Part shown: one piece after another, positions 5,368-12,671 of the stretch | Layout: each line of letters starts with the position of its first letter | How positions within the stretch are numbered: position 1 is the stretch's first letter | Assembly: GCA_014804225.1 (NCBI GenBank) | Contig: JAAVAF010000098.1 | Coordinates: 1 to 15,009 of the forward strand | Reading direction: 5' to 3' | DNA: 15,009 nucleotides | Source of the DNA: Lachnospiraceae bacterium | Lineage (GTDB): Bacteria > Bacillota > Clostridia > Lachnospirales > Lachnospiraceae | Translations under genes and position numbers: made by a program | The notes under the pieces: generated by a model | The model's database searches: none | What the model was told of the DNA's origin: nothing | Seen by the model: the letters and a program-made list of their open reading frames with translations, nothing else

Positions 5368-6357
5368 ATGGACTTAAGAGGACGCAATTTTTTGACATTA
5401 AAAGATTTTACGCCGCAAGAGATTGTATATTTGGTCGATTTGGCGGCAGAATATAAGGACAAAAAGAAAAAGGGAATCCCGCATGATACGCTGCGTGGAA
5501 AAAATATCGCGCTGATTTTTGAAAAGACAAGCACACGCACACGCTGCTCGTTTGAGGTGGCGGCGCATGACCTTGGCATGGGTACAACTTACCTTGACCC
5601 GTCCGGTTCACAGATTGGAAAAAAGGAGTCGATTGCAGATACGGCGAGAGTCCTTGGCAGAATGTTTGAAGGAATCGAGTACAGAGGTTTTGAACAGACA
5701 ATTGTGGAGGAGCTTGCAAAGTATGCGGGCGTGCCCGTGTGGAACGGACTGACAAACGAATACCATCCGACGCAGATGCTAGCCGATATGCTGACCGTCA
5801 GAGAGCACTTTGGGCATTTGGAAGGAATCAAGCTGACTTATATGGGCGATGCGCGCTACAATATGGGCAATTCGCTGATGATTGTATGTGCTAAACTTGG
5901 GATGCATTTTACTGCGTGCACTGCAAAAGAATATTTCCCCGACGCGGCACTTGTGGCACAGTGTGAGGAATATGCAAAGCAGTCCGGCGCGACAATCACG
6001 CTGACAGAAGATGTAGATGCGGGAACAAAGGGCGCGGATGTCATTTATACGGACGTGTGGGTATCTATGGGCGAACCTGAGGAGGTATGGGAGGAGCGTA
6101 TTAAAAAGCTTTCTCCTTATAAGGTGACAAAGGCAGTGATGGATAATGCCGGCGCACAGTCTATCTTTTTACATTGTCTGCCCGCATTTCACGATTTAAA
6201 GACAAAGATTGGAAAAGAGCAGGGAGAAAAATATCATTTTACGGAGCTTGAGGTAACAGACGAGGTATTCGAGTCAAAACAGTCGCTTGTGTTTGATGAG
6301 GCAGAAAACCGTATGCACACAATCAAGGCTGTGATTGCCGCAACATTAGGCGCATAA
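5368..6357 (+). CDS. argF: Ornithine carbamoyltransferase
   Basis: A 329-residue cytosolic enzyme joining carbamoyl phosphate to ornithine to give citrulline in arginine biosynthesis. It carries the carbamoyl-phosphate site STRTR (55-59), the HPTQ motif (133-136), and the ornithine-binding FLHCLPAFHD near residues 267-276 with the catalytic Cys. Length and all signatures fit a complete OTCase. AGGAGG at 5352-5357 stands 10 nt before the ATG. No other arg genes or arc genes (arcA, arcC) are adjacent, so the anabolic name argF is preferred, though a catabolic ArcB role is not excluded by sequence alone. It is followed after 52 nt by birA with no clear terminator between, so read-through is plausible. 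Confidence 0.93.
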   Translation: MDLRGRNFLTLKDFTPQEIVYLVDLAAEYKDKKKKGIPHDTLRGKNIALIFEKTSTRTRCSFEVAAHDLGMGTTYLDPSGSQIGKKESIADTARVLGRMFEGIEYRGFEQTIVEELAKYAGVPVWNGLTNEYHPTQMLADMLTVREHFGHLEGIKLTYMGDARYNMGNSLMIVCAKLGMHFTACTAKEYFPDAALVAQCEEYAKQSGATITLTEDVDAGTKGADVIYTDVWVSMGEPEEVWEERIKKLSPYKVTKAVMDNAGAQSIFLHCLPAFHDLKTKIGKEQGEKYHFTELEVTDEVFESKQSLVFDEAENRMHTIKAVIAATLGA

Positions 6358-6402
6358 GAAGAATAAAAGTCTTTGATTTTTCATTCTGTAAAAGGTACGG
6401 TT

Positions 6403-6453
6403 ATGAGGTATGAAAAAAGAAGAAATATTAAAAAAGTTAAGGGACACCGATGA
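6403..6453 (+). other. Short ORF overlapping the birA start
   Basis: An ATG at 6403 stands 7 nt after AAAGG (6391-6395), a better placed ribosome site than that of birA. It reads 16 codons (MRYEKRRNIKKVRGHR) to TGA at 6451-6453, covering the birA ATG at 6410 in another frame. It may be coincidence or may lower birA translation. Confidence 0.3.
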
Positions 6454-7408
6454 CTATATCAGCGGACAAGCCCTCTGTGAGTATTATGGTGTATCAAGGA
6501 CCGCAGTTTGGAAAGCGATTAACCAGTTGAAAAAAGACGGATACGTAATCGAGGCGCAGACCAATAAAGGATATCGACTTGTGGAAAGTGACACAAGTGT
6601 CATTTTTTCAAAAACGGCAATCGAGAGTTATATGGACACAAAGCAAATGGGAAGAACGATTGTCTTTCAAAAAGAAACAGGCTCTACCAATCTGGACGCC
6701 AAGGCGATTGCAGAAAATGGTGGGAAATCGGGAACACTTGTCGTGGCGGATATGCAGACGGCGGGGCGCGGACGTAGAGGACATGGTTGGGTTGCGCCTG
6801 CTGGAAAAAACATTTACATGACACTGATGCTTCGACCGGACTGTATGCCCAATAAAGCCTCTGCGCTCACGTTGGTTATGGCAATCGCCGTGTATGAGGC
6901 AGTATGTGAGCTGATTCCCAAGGAGAACTGTGGAATCAAGTGGCCAAACGATGTGGTCGTAAATAATAAAAAAATATGCGGAATCCTTACGGAAATGAGT
7001 GCAGAGCCCGAGTGCATTCACTATGTGGTGACAGGTGCCGGTATTAACGTGAATCAGACGGCGTTTCCAGAGGAAATCAAAGACACGGCGACTTCGCTTT
7101 ATATGGAAAGCGGAAAGGAATCTGACCGTGCAAAGTTGGCGGCACGCGTGATGCATTTTTTTGAGCAAAATTATGCACTTTTTGAAAGAAGTTGGGATTT
7201 GGAGCATCTGTGTGATAAATATAACAGTATGCTGATTAACATGGACAGACAGGTGCGTGTGCTCGATCCGAAGGGGGCCTATGACGGGATTGCGCGTGGA
7301 ATCAATGAAAAGGGCGAATTACTTGTAGAGCGCAGTGACAATGGTGAAACAGTCAATGTATACGCCGGAGAAGTGTCTGTAAGAGGCGTCTACGGTTACG
7401 CGACATAA
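6410..7408 (+). CDS. birA: Bifunctional biotin-protein ligase / biotin repressor BirA
   Basis: A 332-residue protein of the two-function class. An N-terminal winged helix (about 1-60) has the helix-turn-helix CEYYGVSRTAVWKAINQL at 23-40. The ligase core has the biotinyl-AMP loop GRGRRG (119-124), KWPND (177-181) and the KKICGIL strand with the catalytic Lys (188). A small C-terminal SH3-like domain follows. It attaches biotin to carboxylase carrier proteins, and the HTH suggests repression of biotin genes when biotin is abundant. No biotin synthesis genes or operator are visible here. The ATG is the first possible start: an in-frame TGA lies at 6404-6406. Its GAGG is only about one base upstream, so initiation may be inefficient. 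It heads the row birA / unknown gene / coaX / dusB. Confidence 0.93.
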   Translation: MKKEEILKKLRDTDDYISGQALCEYYGVSRTAVWKAINQLKKDGYVIEAQTNKGYRLVESDTSVIFSKTAIESYMDTKQMGRTIVFQKETGSTNLDAKAIAENGGKSGTLVVADMQTAGRGRRGHGWVAPAGKNIYMTLMLRPDCMPNKASALTLVMAIAVYEAVCELIPKENCGIKWPNDVVVNNKKICGILTEMSAEPECIHYVVTGAGINVNQTAFPEEIKDTATSLYMESGKESDRAKLAARVMHFFEQNYALFERSWDLEHLCDKYNSMLINMDRQVRVLDPKGAYDGIARGINEKGELLVERSDNGETVNVYAGEVSVRGVYGYAT

Positions 7409-7449
7409 AAATCAAATCGGTAAGCCAAGAAGGGAGCATCGTTATTTCA

Positions 7450-7815
7450 ATGGATCAAACGGGGGAGCGGATTGTGCTTTGCGGAGCAAATGCTTACGAG
7501 CAGAAATATTATTTTAACGAACAATTTAAAGCGATTCCTGATGCAATTAAGGAGGAGCTGCATATTATATGTGTGTTGTTTACCGAAGAAGTAGGCGGTG
7601 TGTTCACAATTGTGTTTGAGGAGGATGGAAGCGTCAGCCTTGAAACAGACGCCTACGAGGAAGATATTCTTTATGACGAGATTAGCAGTGGGCTTTTGGC
7701 GCGTGAAATCCGAATGCAGCGCAAGGAGCTTTTAGAGTCGTTGAGTCTTTATTATAGAGTGTTTGTGCTCCATGAACCGATGGAACATTTGATAGAAAAT
7801 GAGGAAAAAAGTTGA
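7450..7815 (+). CDS. Small conserved acidic protein (DUF6145-like), function unknown
   Basis: A 121-residue acidic soluble protein without signal peptide or membrane segment. It begins with RIVLCGANAYEQKYYFN, continues with ELHIICVLFTEEVGGVFTIVF, and ends in a helical stretch with several Tyr and Arg. From memory this matches a family of unknown function (DUF6145) found in Lachnospiraceae next to birA and coaX; I cannot confirm the accession. AAGGGAG at about 7430-7436 serves as ribosome site, with a spacing of about 13 nt to the ATG. The position between a biotin ligase and a pantothenate kinase suggests it is co-transcribed with cofactor genes but does not reveal a role. Its stop codon lies in the left arm of a perfect inverted repeat. 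Confidence 0.75.
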   Translation: MDQTGERIVLCGANAYEQKYYFNEQFKAIPDAIKEELHIICVLFTEEVGGVFTIVFEEDGSVSLETDAYEEDILYDEISSGLLAREIRMQRKELLESLSLYYRVFVLHEPMEHLIENEEKS

Positions 7816-7832
7816 AAATTAAAATTTTCAAC
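7811..7832. repeat. 10-bp inverted repeat at the end of the small unknown gene
   Basis: GTTGAAAATT (7811-7820) and AATTTTCAAC (7823-7832) are exact reverse complements separated by AA. The left arm contains the TGA of the preceding gene (7813-7815). The near-continuous symmetry suits a dimeric protein site better than a terminator, and no T-run follows. A second, 7-bp repeat (AAGTTTG 7838-7844 with CAAACTT 7857-7863) lies just downstream, before coaX. Confidence 0.55.
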
Positions 7833-7885
7833 TTGGCAAGTTTGTGCTTGGCAGCCCAAACTTTGAAAGGAGCAAGGTTTTTGAA

Positions 7886-8656
7886 ATGGTTTTAGTAATA
7901 GATGTTGGAAATACAAATATAACGTTTGGCGTATATGACGGTAAAAAGCTGGCGACGACGTTTCGGTTAATGGCAAAGACACCAAGGACGTCCGATGAGT
8001 ACGGTGTGCTGATTACAGAGCTTCTTTCTAAGAACGGAATTGATACTGGGAAAATAGAGGGGACAATCATCGCAAGTGTTGTGCCGAACGTGATGCATTC
8101 GCTGATTGGCGGAATCAAGCGCTATGTCAACGAAAAGCTTTTGCTTGTCGGTGCAGGTGTCAAGACGGGAATAAAAATTGTCACGGAAAATCCGAAAGAA
8201 ATCGGTCCAGACCGAATTGTTGACGCGGTGGCTGCATATGAATTATATGGAGGTCCTGTACTTGTCCTTGATTTTGGTACGGCGACCACCTATGACCTTG
8301 TGGATGAAAACGGATGCTTTTGCGCGGGAATTACGGCGCCAGGTATTCGGATATCGGCAAAGGCACTTTGGGAGGACACGGCAAAGCTTCCGGAAATTGA
8401 GATTAAAAAGCCCGCTTCCATCCTTGCGCAGGAAACCATCTCCAGTATGCAGGCGGGACTAGTGTACGGTCAGATTGGACAAACGGAATACATTATACAG
8501 CGTGTAAAAGACGAAACGGGATACAAAAATTTAAAGGTCGTGGCAACAGGGGGACTTGGCAGAATTATTGCTGAGGAAACGGATATGATACAGGAATATG
8601 ACAGCTTCCTTACGCTGGAGGGGCTTAGGATTATTTATGAAAAAAACAACAGATAA
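7886..8656 (+). CDS. coaX: Type III pantothenate kinase
   Basis: A 256-residue cytosolic kinase of the ASKHA fold that phosphorylates pantothenate, the first step of CoA synthesis. It has the N-terminal phosphate loop DVGNTN (6-11), GPDRIVDAVAAYELYG near 104-119 with the Asp/Arg pair of the active site, a second phosphate loop LDFGTATTYD, AGITAPG, and VVATGGLG near the end. Length is typical of CoaX. The frame is open upstream to a GTG at 7844, but the family's conserved start (MVLVIDVGNTN) and AAGG at 7874-7877 favour the ATG at 7886. Type III enzymes are generally insensitive to CoA feedback (family knowledge). The last 20 nt overlap dusB, indicating one operon. Confidence 0.94.
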   Translation: MVLVIDVGNTNITFGVYDGKKLATTFRLMAKTPRTSDEYGVLITELLSKNGIDTGKIEGTIIASVVPNVMHSLIGGIKRYVNEKLLLVGAGVKTGIKIVTENPKEIGPDRIVDAVAAYELYGGPVLVLDFGTATTYDLVDENGCFCAGITAPGIRISAKALWEDTAKLPEIEIKKPASILAQETISSMQAGLVYGQIGQTEYIIQRVKDETGYKNLKVVATGGLGRIIAEETDMIQEYDSFLTLEGLRIIYEKNNR

Positions 8657-9626
8657 TCACAGCAGGCAGCTAAAAATCGGCAGCGTGCTTTTGGAAAATA
8701 ATGTGTTTCTGGCACCGATGGCAGGAGTGAGTGACCTGCCTTTTCGCTTGATTTGCAAGGAGCAGGGAGCCGGACTTTTGTGCATGGAAATGGTCAGTGC
8801 AAAGGCAGTGCATTTCAATAACAAAAATACTGCGTCACTCATGGAAATCCATCCGGATGAGCTGCCGGTGTCTTTGCAGCTTTTCGGCTCGGAGCCGGAT
8901 ATAATGGCAGAAACTGCCGCACGCATAGAGGAACGCCCGTTTGCAATCCTTGATATCAATATGGGATGCCCCGTTCCGAAGGTAGTAAACAACCGCGAAG
9001 GAAGCGCGCTGATGAAAAATCCAAAGCTTGCAGGTGAAATTATCGGCGCAGTCGTAAAAGCCGTTTCGAAACCGGTTACGGTTAAAATCAGGAAAGGTTT
9101 TGACGATAATAGTATAAATGCCGTGGAGATGGCAAAAATAGCAGAGGCAAATGGAGCGGCAGCGGTGACGGTGCATGGACGGACAAGAGAACAGTATTAT
9201 TCCGGAAAGGCAGACTGGGACATCATTCGGCAGGTAAAAGAAGCAGTCACAATTCCCGTAATCGGAAACGGGGATGTGACGGATGGTATTTCCGCAGCAA
9301 AAATGTTTGCCGAAACGGGTTGCGATGCAATTATGGTTGGCAGGGCAAGCCGCGGAAATCCGTGGATTTTTCGTGAGATCAATGCGTATCTTGATACGGG
9401 AGAAATTTTAGAGCGTCCCTCAAAAGAGGAAGTGCGTGACACGATTTTACGTCATACAGCGCTTCAACTTCAATATAAAGGTGAATACACGGCAATCCGC
9501 GAAATGCGGAAGCACGTAGCATGGTATACCACCGGCTATCCGCACTCTGCAAGACTTCGGCAGACAGTGAATGAAATGGAAACGATTGCGGCGCTTGAAG
9601 AGGGAATCCGAGCCATTTTTTCTTAA
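8637..9626 (+). CDS. dusB: tRNA-dihydrouridine synthase (DusB-type)
   Basis: A 329-residue FMN flavoenzyme that reduces uridines in the tRNA D-loop. TIM-barrel signatures are FLAPMAGVSDLPFR (24-37), DINMGCPVPKVV with catalytic Cys111, VTVHGRTREQ, VIGNGDV and IMVGRASRGNPWIF, ending in the small helical tRNA-binding domain. The start chosen is the ATG at 8637, 6 nt after TTAGGA and close to GGAGG at 8617-8621. The upstream in-frame ATG at 8598 would sit deep in coaX and add 13 unconserved residues. It overlaps coaX by 20 nt. The DusB subtype is the usual one in Firmicutes; assignment within Dus is from overall similarity only. No strong terminator follows, but greA has its own promoter. Confidence 0.92.
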   Translation: MKKTTDNHSRQLKIGSVLLENNVFLAPMAGVSDLPFRLICKEQGAGLLCMEMVSAKAVHFNNKNTASLMEIHPDELPVSLQLFGSEPDIMAETAARIEERPFAILDINMGCPVPKVVNNREGSALMKNPKLAGEIIGAVVKAVSKPVTVKIRKGFDDNSINAVEMAKIAEANGAAAVTVHGRTREQYYSGKADWDIIRQVKEAVTIPVIGNGDVTDGISAAKMFAETGCDAIMVGRASRGNPWIFREINAYLDTGEILERPSKEEVRDTILRHTALQLQYKGEYTAIREMRKHVAWYTTGYPHSARLRQTVNEMETIAALEEGIRAIFS

Positions 9627-9678
9627 AGATGGAATATGGTTCGGATAACGGTTTTGCACACATAAAAGCGTCAAAATC

Positions 9679-9707
9679 TTGACAGAAAAGCCAAAAAGGG
9701 CTATAAT
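9679..9707 (+). promoter_or_regulatory. Consensus sigma-A promoter of greA-lysS
   Basis: Exact TTGACA (9679-9684), a 17-nt spacer and exact TATAAT (9702-9707). Transcription should start near 9714, giving a leader of about 63 nt. This is the strongest promoter in the window, as expected for an essential translation/transcription operon. Confidence 0.92.
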
Positions 9708-9776
9708 ATGCTAGTTTATGAGCATAATGGAAAATTCGACCAACAATCAATACATTTTATGAAAAGGAGTAATTTC

Positions 9777-10265
9777 ATGGAAGAAAAAAAGAACTTATTA
9801 ACACGCGAAGGTCTTAAAAAATATGAGGATGAGTTACATGACCTTAAGGTCGTAAAGAGAAAAGAGGTAGCCCAGAAAATTAAAGAGGCAAGAGAGCAGG
9901 GCGACCTTTCAGAGAATGCGGAATACGATGCTGCAAAGGACGAGCAGCGTGATATAGAGGCGCGAATCGAAGAGCTTGAGAAAATCCTAAAAAATGTTGA
10001 GGTTGTTGATATGGACGAGGATCACAATCTGGAACAAGTAGGATTTGGACTGGTTGTGAAGGTAAAAGACAACGAGTTTCAAGATGAGATGGAGTTTAAG
10101 ATTGTCGGCGCTACGGAAGCGAACAGCTTAAAGGGAAAAATTTCCAACGAATCACCGCTTGGAAAAGCGCTTTTAGGCGCAAAGAAGGGCGATATTGTAT
10201 CCGTTGAGGCGCCTGCGGGAATGATTGAGTATACAATTTTAGATATTTACAAACCCGAGGCTTAA
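9777..10265 (+). CDS. greA: Transcript cleavage factor GreA
   Basis: A 162-residue protein that enters the RNA polymerase secondary channel and stimulates cleavage of backtracked transcripts. It has an N-terminal antiparallel coiled coil (about 1-75: LTREGLKKYEDELHDL, AREQGDLSENAEYDAAKDEQ with the acidic tip residues), then an FKBP-like C-terminal domain (VGATEANSLKGKISNESPLGKALLG). Length is standard. The ATG at 9777 has AAGGAG 7 nt upstream. The in-frame ATG at 9708 lies within and just after the -10 box, ahead of the transcription start, so it cannot be used from this promoter. lysS follows after 20 nt. Confidence 0.96.
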   Translation: MEEKKNLLTREGLKKYEDELHDLKVVKRKEVAQKIKEAREQGDLSENAEYDAAKDEQRDIEARIEELEKILKNVEVVDMDEDHNLEQVGFGLVVKVKDNEFQDEMEFKIVGATEANSLKGKISNESPLGKALLGAKKGDIVSVEAPAGMIEYTILDIYKPEA

Positions 10266-10285
10266 GGAGAGAGGAGTAATTTTCA

Positions 10286-11812
10286 GTGTCACAGGAGCAG
10301 AACAAGAACCAGGGAAAGAACAATCAGGAGAACCGCGAGCAGGACGTGAACCAGCTTTTAAAGGTGCGTCATGAAAAGCTTGCAGCCTTACAGGAAGCAG
10401 GTAAGGATCCGTTTCAAATTACAAAATTTGATGTTACACACCACAGTCAGGAAGTGAAAGACAACTTTGACGCGCTGGAGGGAAAGAGCGTAACCATTGC
10501 GGGAAGAATGATGTTTAAGCGTGTGATGGGTAAGGCATCTTTTTGTAATGTACAGGATTTAAAAGGAAATATTCAGTGTTATGTTGCAAGGGACAGCATC
10601 GGAGAAGAGCCGTATGCGGATTTTAAAAAGTATGATGTGGGTGATATTCTCGGTATCAGTGGAGAAGTCTTTCGAACAAAGACCGGTGAGATGTCCATTC
10701 ATGCGTCGTCTGTTACACTTTTGTCAAAGAGCCTGCAGATCCTTCCCGAGAAATTCCACGGGCTTACGGACACAGATATGCGTTACCGCCAGAGATATGT
10801 TGACTTGATTATGAATGCGGAGGTAAAGGATACTTTCATAAAGCGTTCTAAGGTCCTATCAAGCATTCGTCGTTATCTTGACGGAGAGGGCTTTATGGAA
10901 GTGGAAACGCCGATGCTCGTATCCAACGCAGGCGGTGCGGCGGCAAGACCGTTTGAGACGCATTTTAATGCGCTTGACGAGGATCTGAAACTTAGAATAT
11001 CCTTAGAGCTTTACTTAAAGCGTCTGATTGTAGGCGGCATGGAGCGCGTCTACGAAATCGGACGTGTATTTCGAAATGAGGGGCTGGATACCAGACATAA
11101 TCCGGAGTTTACCTTGATGGAGCTTTATCAGGCATACACGGATTACAACGGCATGATGGATTTGACAGAGAATCTTTACCGTTATGTGGCAAAGGAAGTG
11201 ACCGGTTCGGAAATCCTTACTTACGGCGAGCATCAGATGGATCTGTCAAAGCCGTTTGAGCGGATTACGATGGTAGATGCCGTTAAGAAATATTCAGGCG
11301 TTGATTTCAATGAAATTCATACCTTGGAGGAAGCAAGGGCGGTTGCAAAGGAAAAGCATATCGAGTTTGAGGAGCGTCACAAGAAAGGCGATATCCTGAA
11401 TTTATTCTTTGAGGAGTTTGTAGAGGAGCATTTAATTCAGCCGACTTTCGTTATGGATCACCCAATTGAGATTTCTCCGCTGACAAAGAAAAAGCCGGAA
11501 AATCCGGAATATGTGGAGCGTTTTGAGTTCTTTATGAACGGCTGGGAGATGGCAAATGCATACTCTGAGTTGAACGATCCGATCGATCAGAGAGCGCGCT
11601 TTGCAGCGCAGGAGGAACTCTTGGCAGCAGGTGATGATGAGGCAAACCATACCGATGAGGATTTCTTGAATGCGCTCACTATCGGTATGCCGCCGACAGG
11701 GGGAATTGGGTTTGGCATTGATAGAATGGTGATGATGATGACAAACAGTCCGGCGATAAGGGATGTACTCTTGTTTCCCACAATGAAAACTTTGGGTGGA
11801 AAAGACCAGTAA
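10286..11812 (+). CDS. lysS: Lysyl-tRNA synthetase, class II
   Basis: A 508-residue cytosolic enzyme charging tRNA-Lys. An N-terminal helix-rich, Gln/Asn-rich tail (about 1-25) precedes an OB-fold anticodon-binding domain (about 60-160: VTIAGRMMFKRVMGKASF). The class II catalytic core has motif 2 (FRNEGLDTRHNPEFT, from about residue 261) and motif 3 (GIGFGIDRMVMM, from about 472). All signatures are intact. The start is a GTG, supported by GAGAGGAG at 10268-10276; no in-frame ATG lies near, and the conserved VRHEKLAALQEAG begins about 27 residues in. It is co-transcribed with greA. A hairpin with a short T-run at 11931-11968 probably ends the transcript. Confidence 0.96.
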   Translation: MSQEQNKNQGKNNQENREQDVNQLLKVRHEKLAALQEAGKDPFQITKFDVTHHSQEVKDNFDALEGKSVTIAGRMMFKRVMGKASFCNVQDLKGNIQCYVARDSIGEEPYADFKKYDVGDILGISGEVFRTKTGEMSIHASSVTLLSKSLQILPEKFHGLTDTDMRYRQRYVDLIMNAEVKDTFIKRSKVLSSIRRYLDGEGFMEVETPMLVSNAGGAAARPFETHFNALDEDLKLRISLELYLKRLIVGGMERVYEIGRVFRNEGLDTRHNPEFTLMELYQAYTDYNGMMDLTENLYRYVAKEVTGSEILTYGEHQMDLSKPFERITMVDAVKKYSGVDFNEIHTLEEARAVAKEKHIEFEERHKKGDILNLFFEEFVEEHLIQPTFVMDHPIEISPLTKKKPENPEYVERFEFFMNGWEMANAYSELNDPIDQRARFAAQEELLAAGDDEANHTDEDFLNALTIGMPPTGGIGFGIDRMVMMMTNSPAIRDVLLFPTMKTLGGKDQ

Positions 11813-11842
11813 AATCAAGGGTTTCAGCGATTTTGAGTTATG

Positions 11843-11862
11843 ATTTACTACAAATTTACTAC
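11843..11862. repeat. Tandem ATTTACTAC repeat between lysS and the repressor operon
   Basis: ATTTACTAC occurs at 11843-11851 and 11854-11862, 11 bp apart, so on the same face of the helix. The TTACTAC core resembles half-sites of BlaI/MecI repressors (TACTACA in MecI operators, from memory), but the copies are direct rather than inverted. It is a candidate binding site for the BlaI-like protein encoded downstream. Confidence 0.35.
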
Positions 11863-11930
11863 GCATAATACGGAATAATAATTGATAATACGTTTTGTGC
11901 GGCATTCAATTTTATAGGGTATGTACCTTT

Positions 11931-11968
11931 AGGACACTTTCCAAGTGAGAATTTGGGAGTGTCCTTTT
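11931..11968 (+). terminator. Probable lysS terminator
   Basis: AGGACACT (11931-11938) pairs perfectly with AGTGTCCT (11958-11965); two G-T pairs and one G-C extend the stem to 11 bp. TTT follows (11966-11968). The loop is about 12 nt and the T-run is short, so termination may be partial, letting some transcription reach the downstream operon. Confidence 0.6.
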
Positions 11969-12000
11969 GCTATGGTCAAAAAATAAAATTGGAGGTAGAA

Positions 12001-12246
12001 ATGATGAACAACACAGCGTTAAGTGCAAGTGTGCAGTTGTCAAAACAACACACATGGTTTTTAGAAACAGGCAACATGAAAATTTTAATTATGAGAAATC
12101 AGAACAGGCAAAGCATCGGGACTGTTATTACAAAGTGTTATTTTTGGAAATGTCCTAAAGATATGATAGAAAAGGCCGATATAATAAATACAAAGAATAT
12201 CAAAAAAATATATCAGATATTAAAAAAACAAAGAATGGAGGAAAAC
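12001..12246 (+). other. Open in-frame stretch ahead of the BlaI-like gene
   Basis: A well placed GGAGG (11991-11995) precedes two ATGs (12001 and 12004). The frame then stays open for 82 codons straight into the BlaI-like gene with no stop. The product would start MMNNTALSASVQLSKQHTWF and has no domain I recognise; it includes KCYFWKC and a Lys/Ile-rich end. It may be an N-terminal extension, a separate small gene that lost its stop, or non-coding leader that is open by chance. A TATAAT at 12180-12185 could serve as a -10 for the downstream gene, but I find no matching -35. Confidence 0.4.
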
Positions 12247-12663
12247 ATGAAAAGAAAGGACGCTTTAAGTGTAAGGGAAGAGGAACTGATGAATTATCTT
12301 TGGAACGTTCATGAGCCTATGACTTCAACGGAAATGTCAGAGCAATTAGAGCCGGAAGGCTGGAATCCCGTAACACTATTTAAAACAATACAGTCTTTGG
12401 CAGATGCAGGATATTTAGAGGTGGTGGGATTGGAAAAATCCGCAAAAACATATGCAAGAAAATTGAAGCCGTCAATGACAAAAGAAGAATATTATTCAAA
12501 AATCCTGCTTCAAAAGGGAATTAACGGTGATTCCCTGGCGGATATTGCAGCGGCACTGCTTGGCGTCAGCAGGAAGAGGCAGAAAGAAAAGGATGCCAGG
12601 GTGATTGAAAAATTAGAAGAAATTATCGAGGGACTTAGAAAAAATAGTGAAACAGACGCTTAG
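12247..12663 (+). CDS. BlaI/MecI/CopY-family transcriptional repressor
   Basis: A 138-residue protein with an N-terminal winged helix (about 8-72: EEELMNYLWN, MTSTEMSEQL, NPVTLFKTIQSLADAGYLEV) and a helical C-terminal dimerisation part carrying the region where family members are cut by their M56 partner. The start is set by GGAGG (12237-12241) five bases before the ATG and by the usual family N-terminus, although the frame is open a further 82 codons upstream. The M56 peptidase gene begins 8 nt after the stop, the classic BlaI-BlaR1 layout. By family logic the dimer represses its own operon until the peptidase is triggered. A near-symmetric ATTACA-AAG-TGTTAT at about 12127-12141 is a possible operator. 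No beta-lactamase or other resistance gene is adjacent, so the target is not penicillin resistance on present evidence. Confidence 0.88.
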   Translation: MKRKDALSVREEELMNYLWNVHEPMTSTEMSEQLEPEGWNPVTLFKTIQSLADAGYLEVVGLEKSAKTYARKLKPSMTKEEYYSKILLQKGINGDSLADIAAALLGVSRKRQKEKDARVIEKLEEIIEGLRKNSETDA

Positions 12664-12671
12664 GGGAATGT

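Noticed and set aside
6608..7207. 199-codon minus-strand open frame
   Set aside because: It lies wholly opposite birA, whose motifs are intact; the translation is rich in Cys and His with no family pattern.
7844..7885. Upstream GTG start for coaX
   Set aside because: It would add 14 residues before the conserved MVLVIDVGNTN and lies in an inverted repeat.
8598..8636. Upstream ATG for dusB
   Set aside because: It is deep within coaX, adds unconserved residues, and the ATG at 8637 has a better ribosome site.
9708..9776. Upstream in-frame ATG for greA
   Set aside because: It directly follows the -10 box, ahead of the predicted transcription start, and lacks a ribosome site; the ATG at 9777 has AAGGAG.
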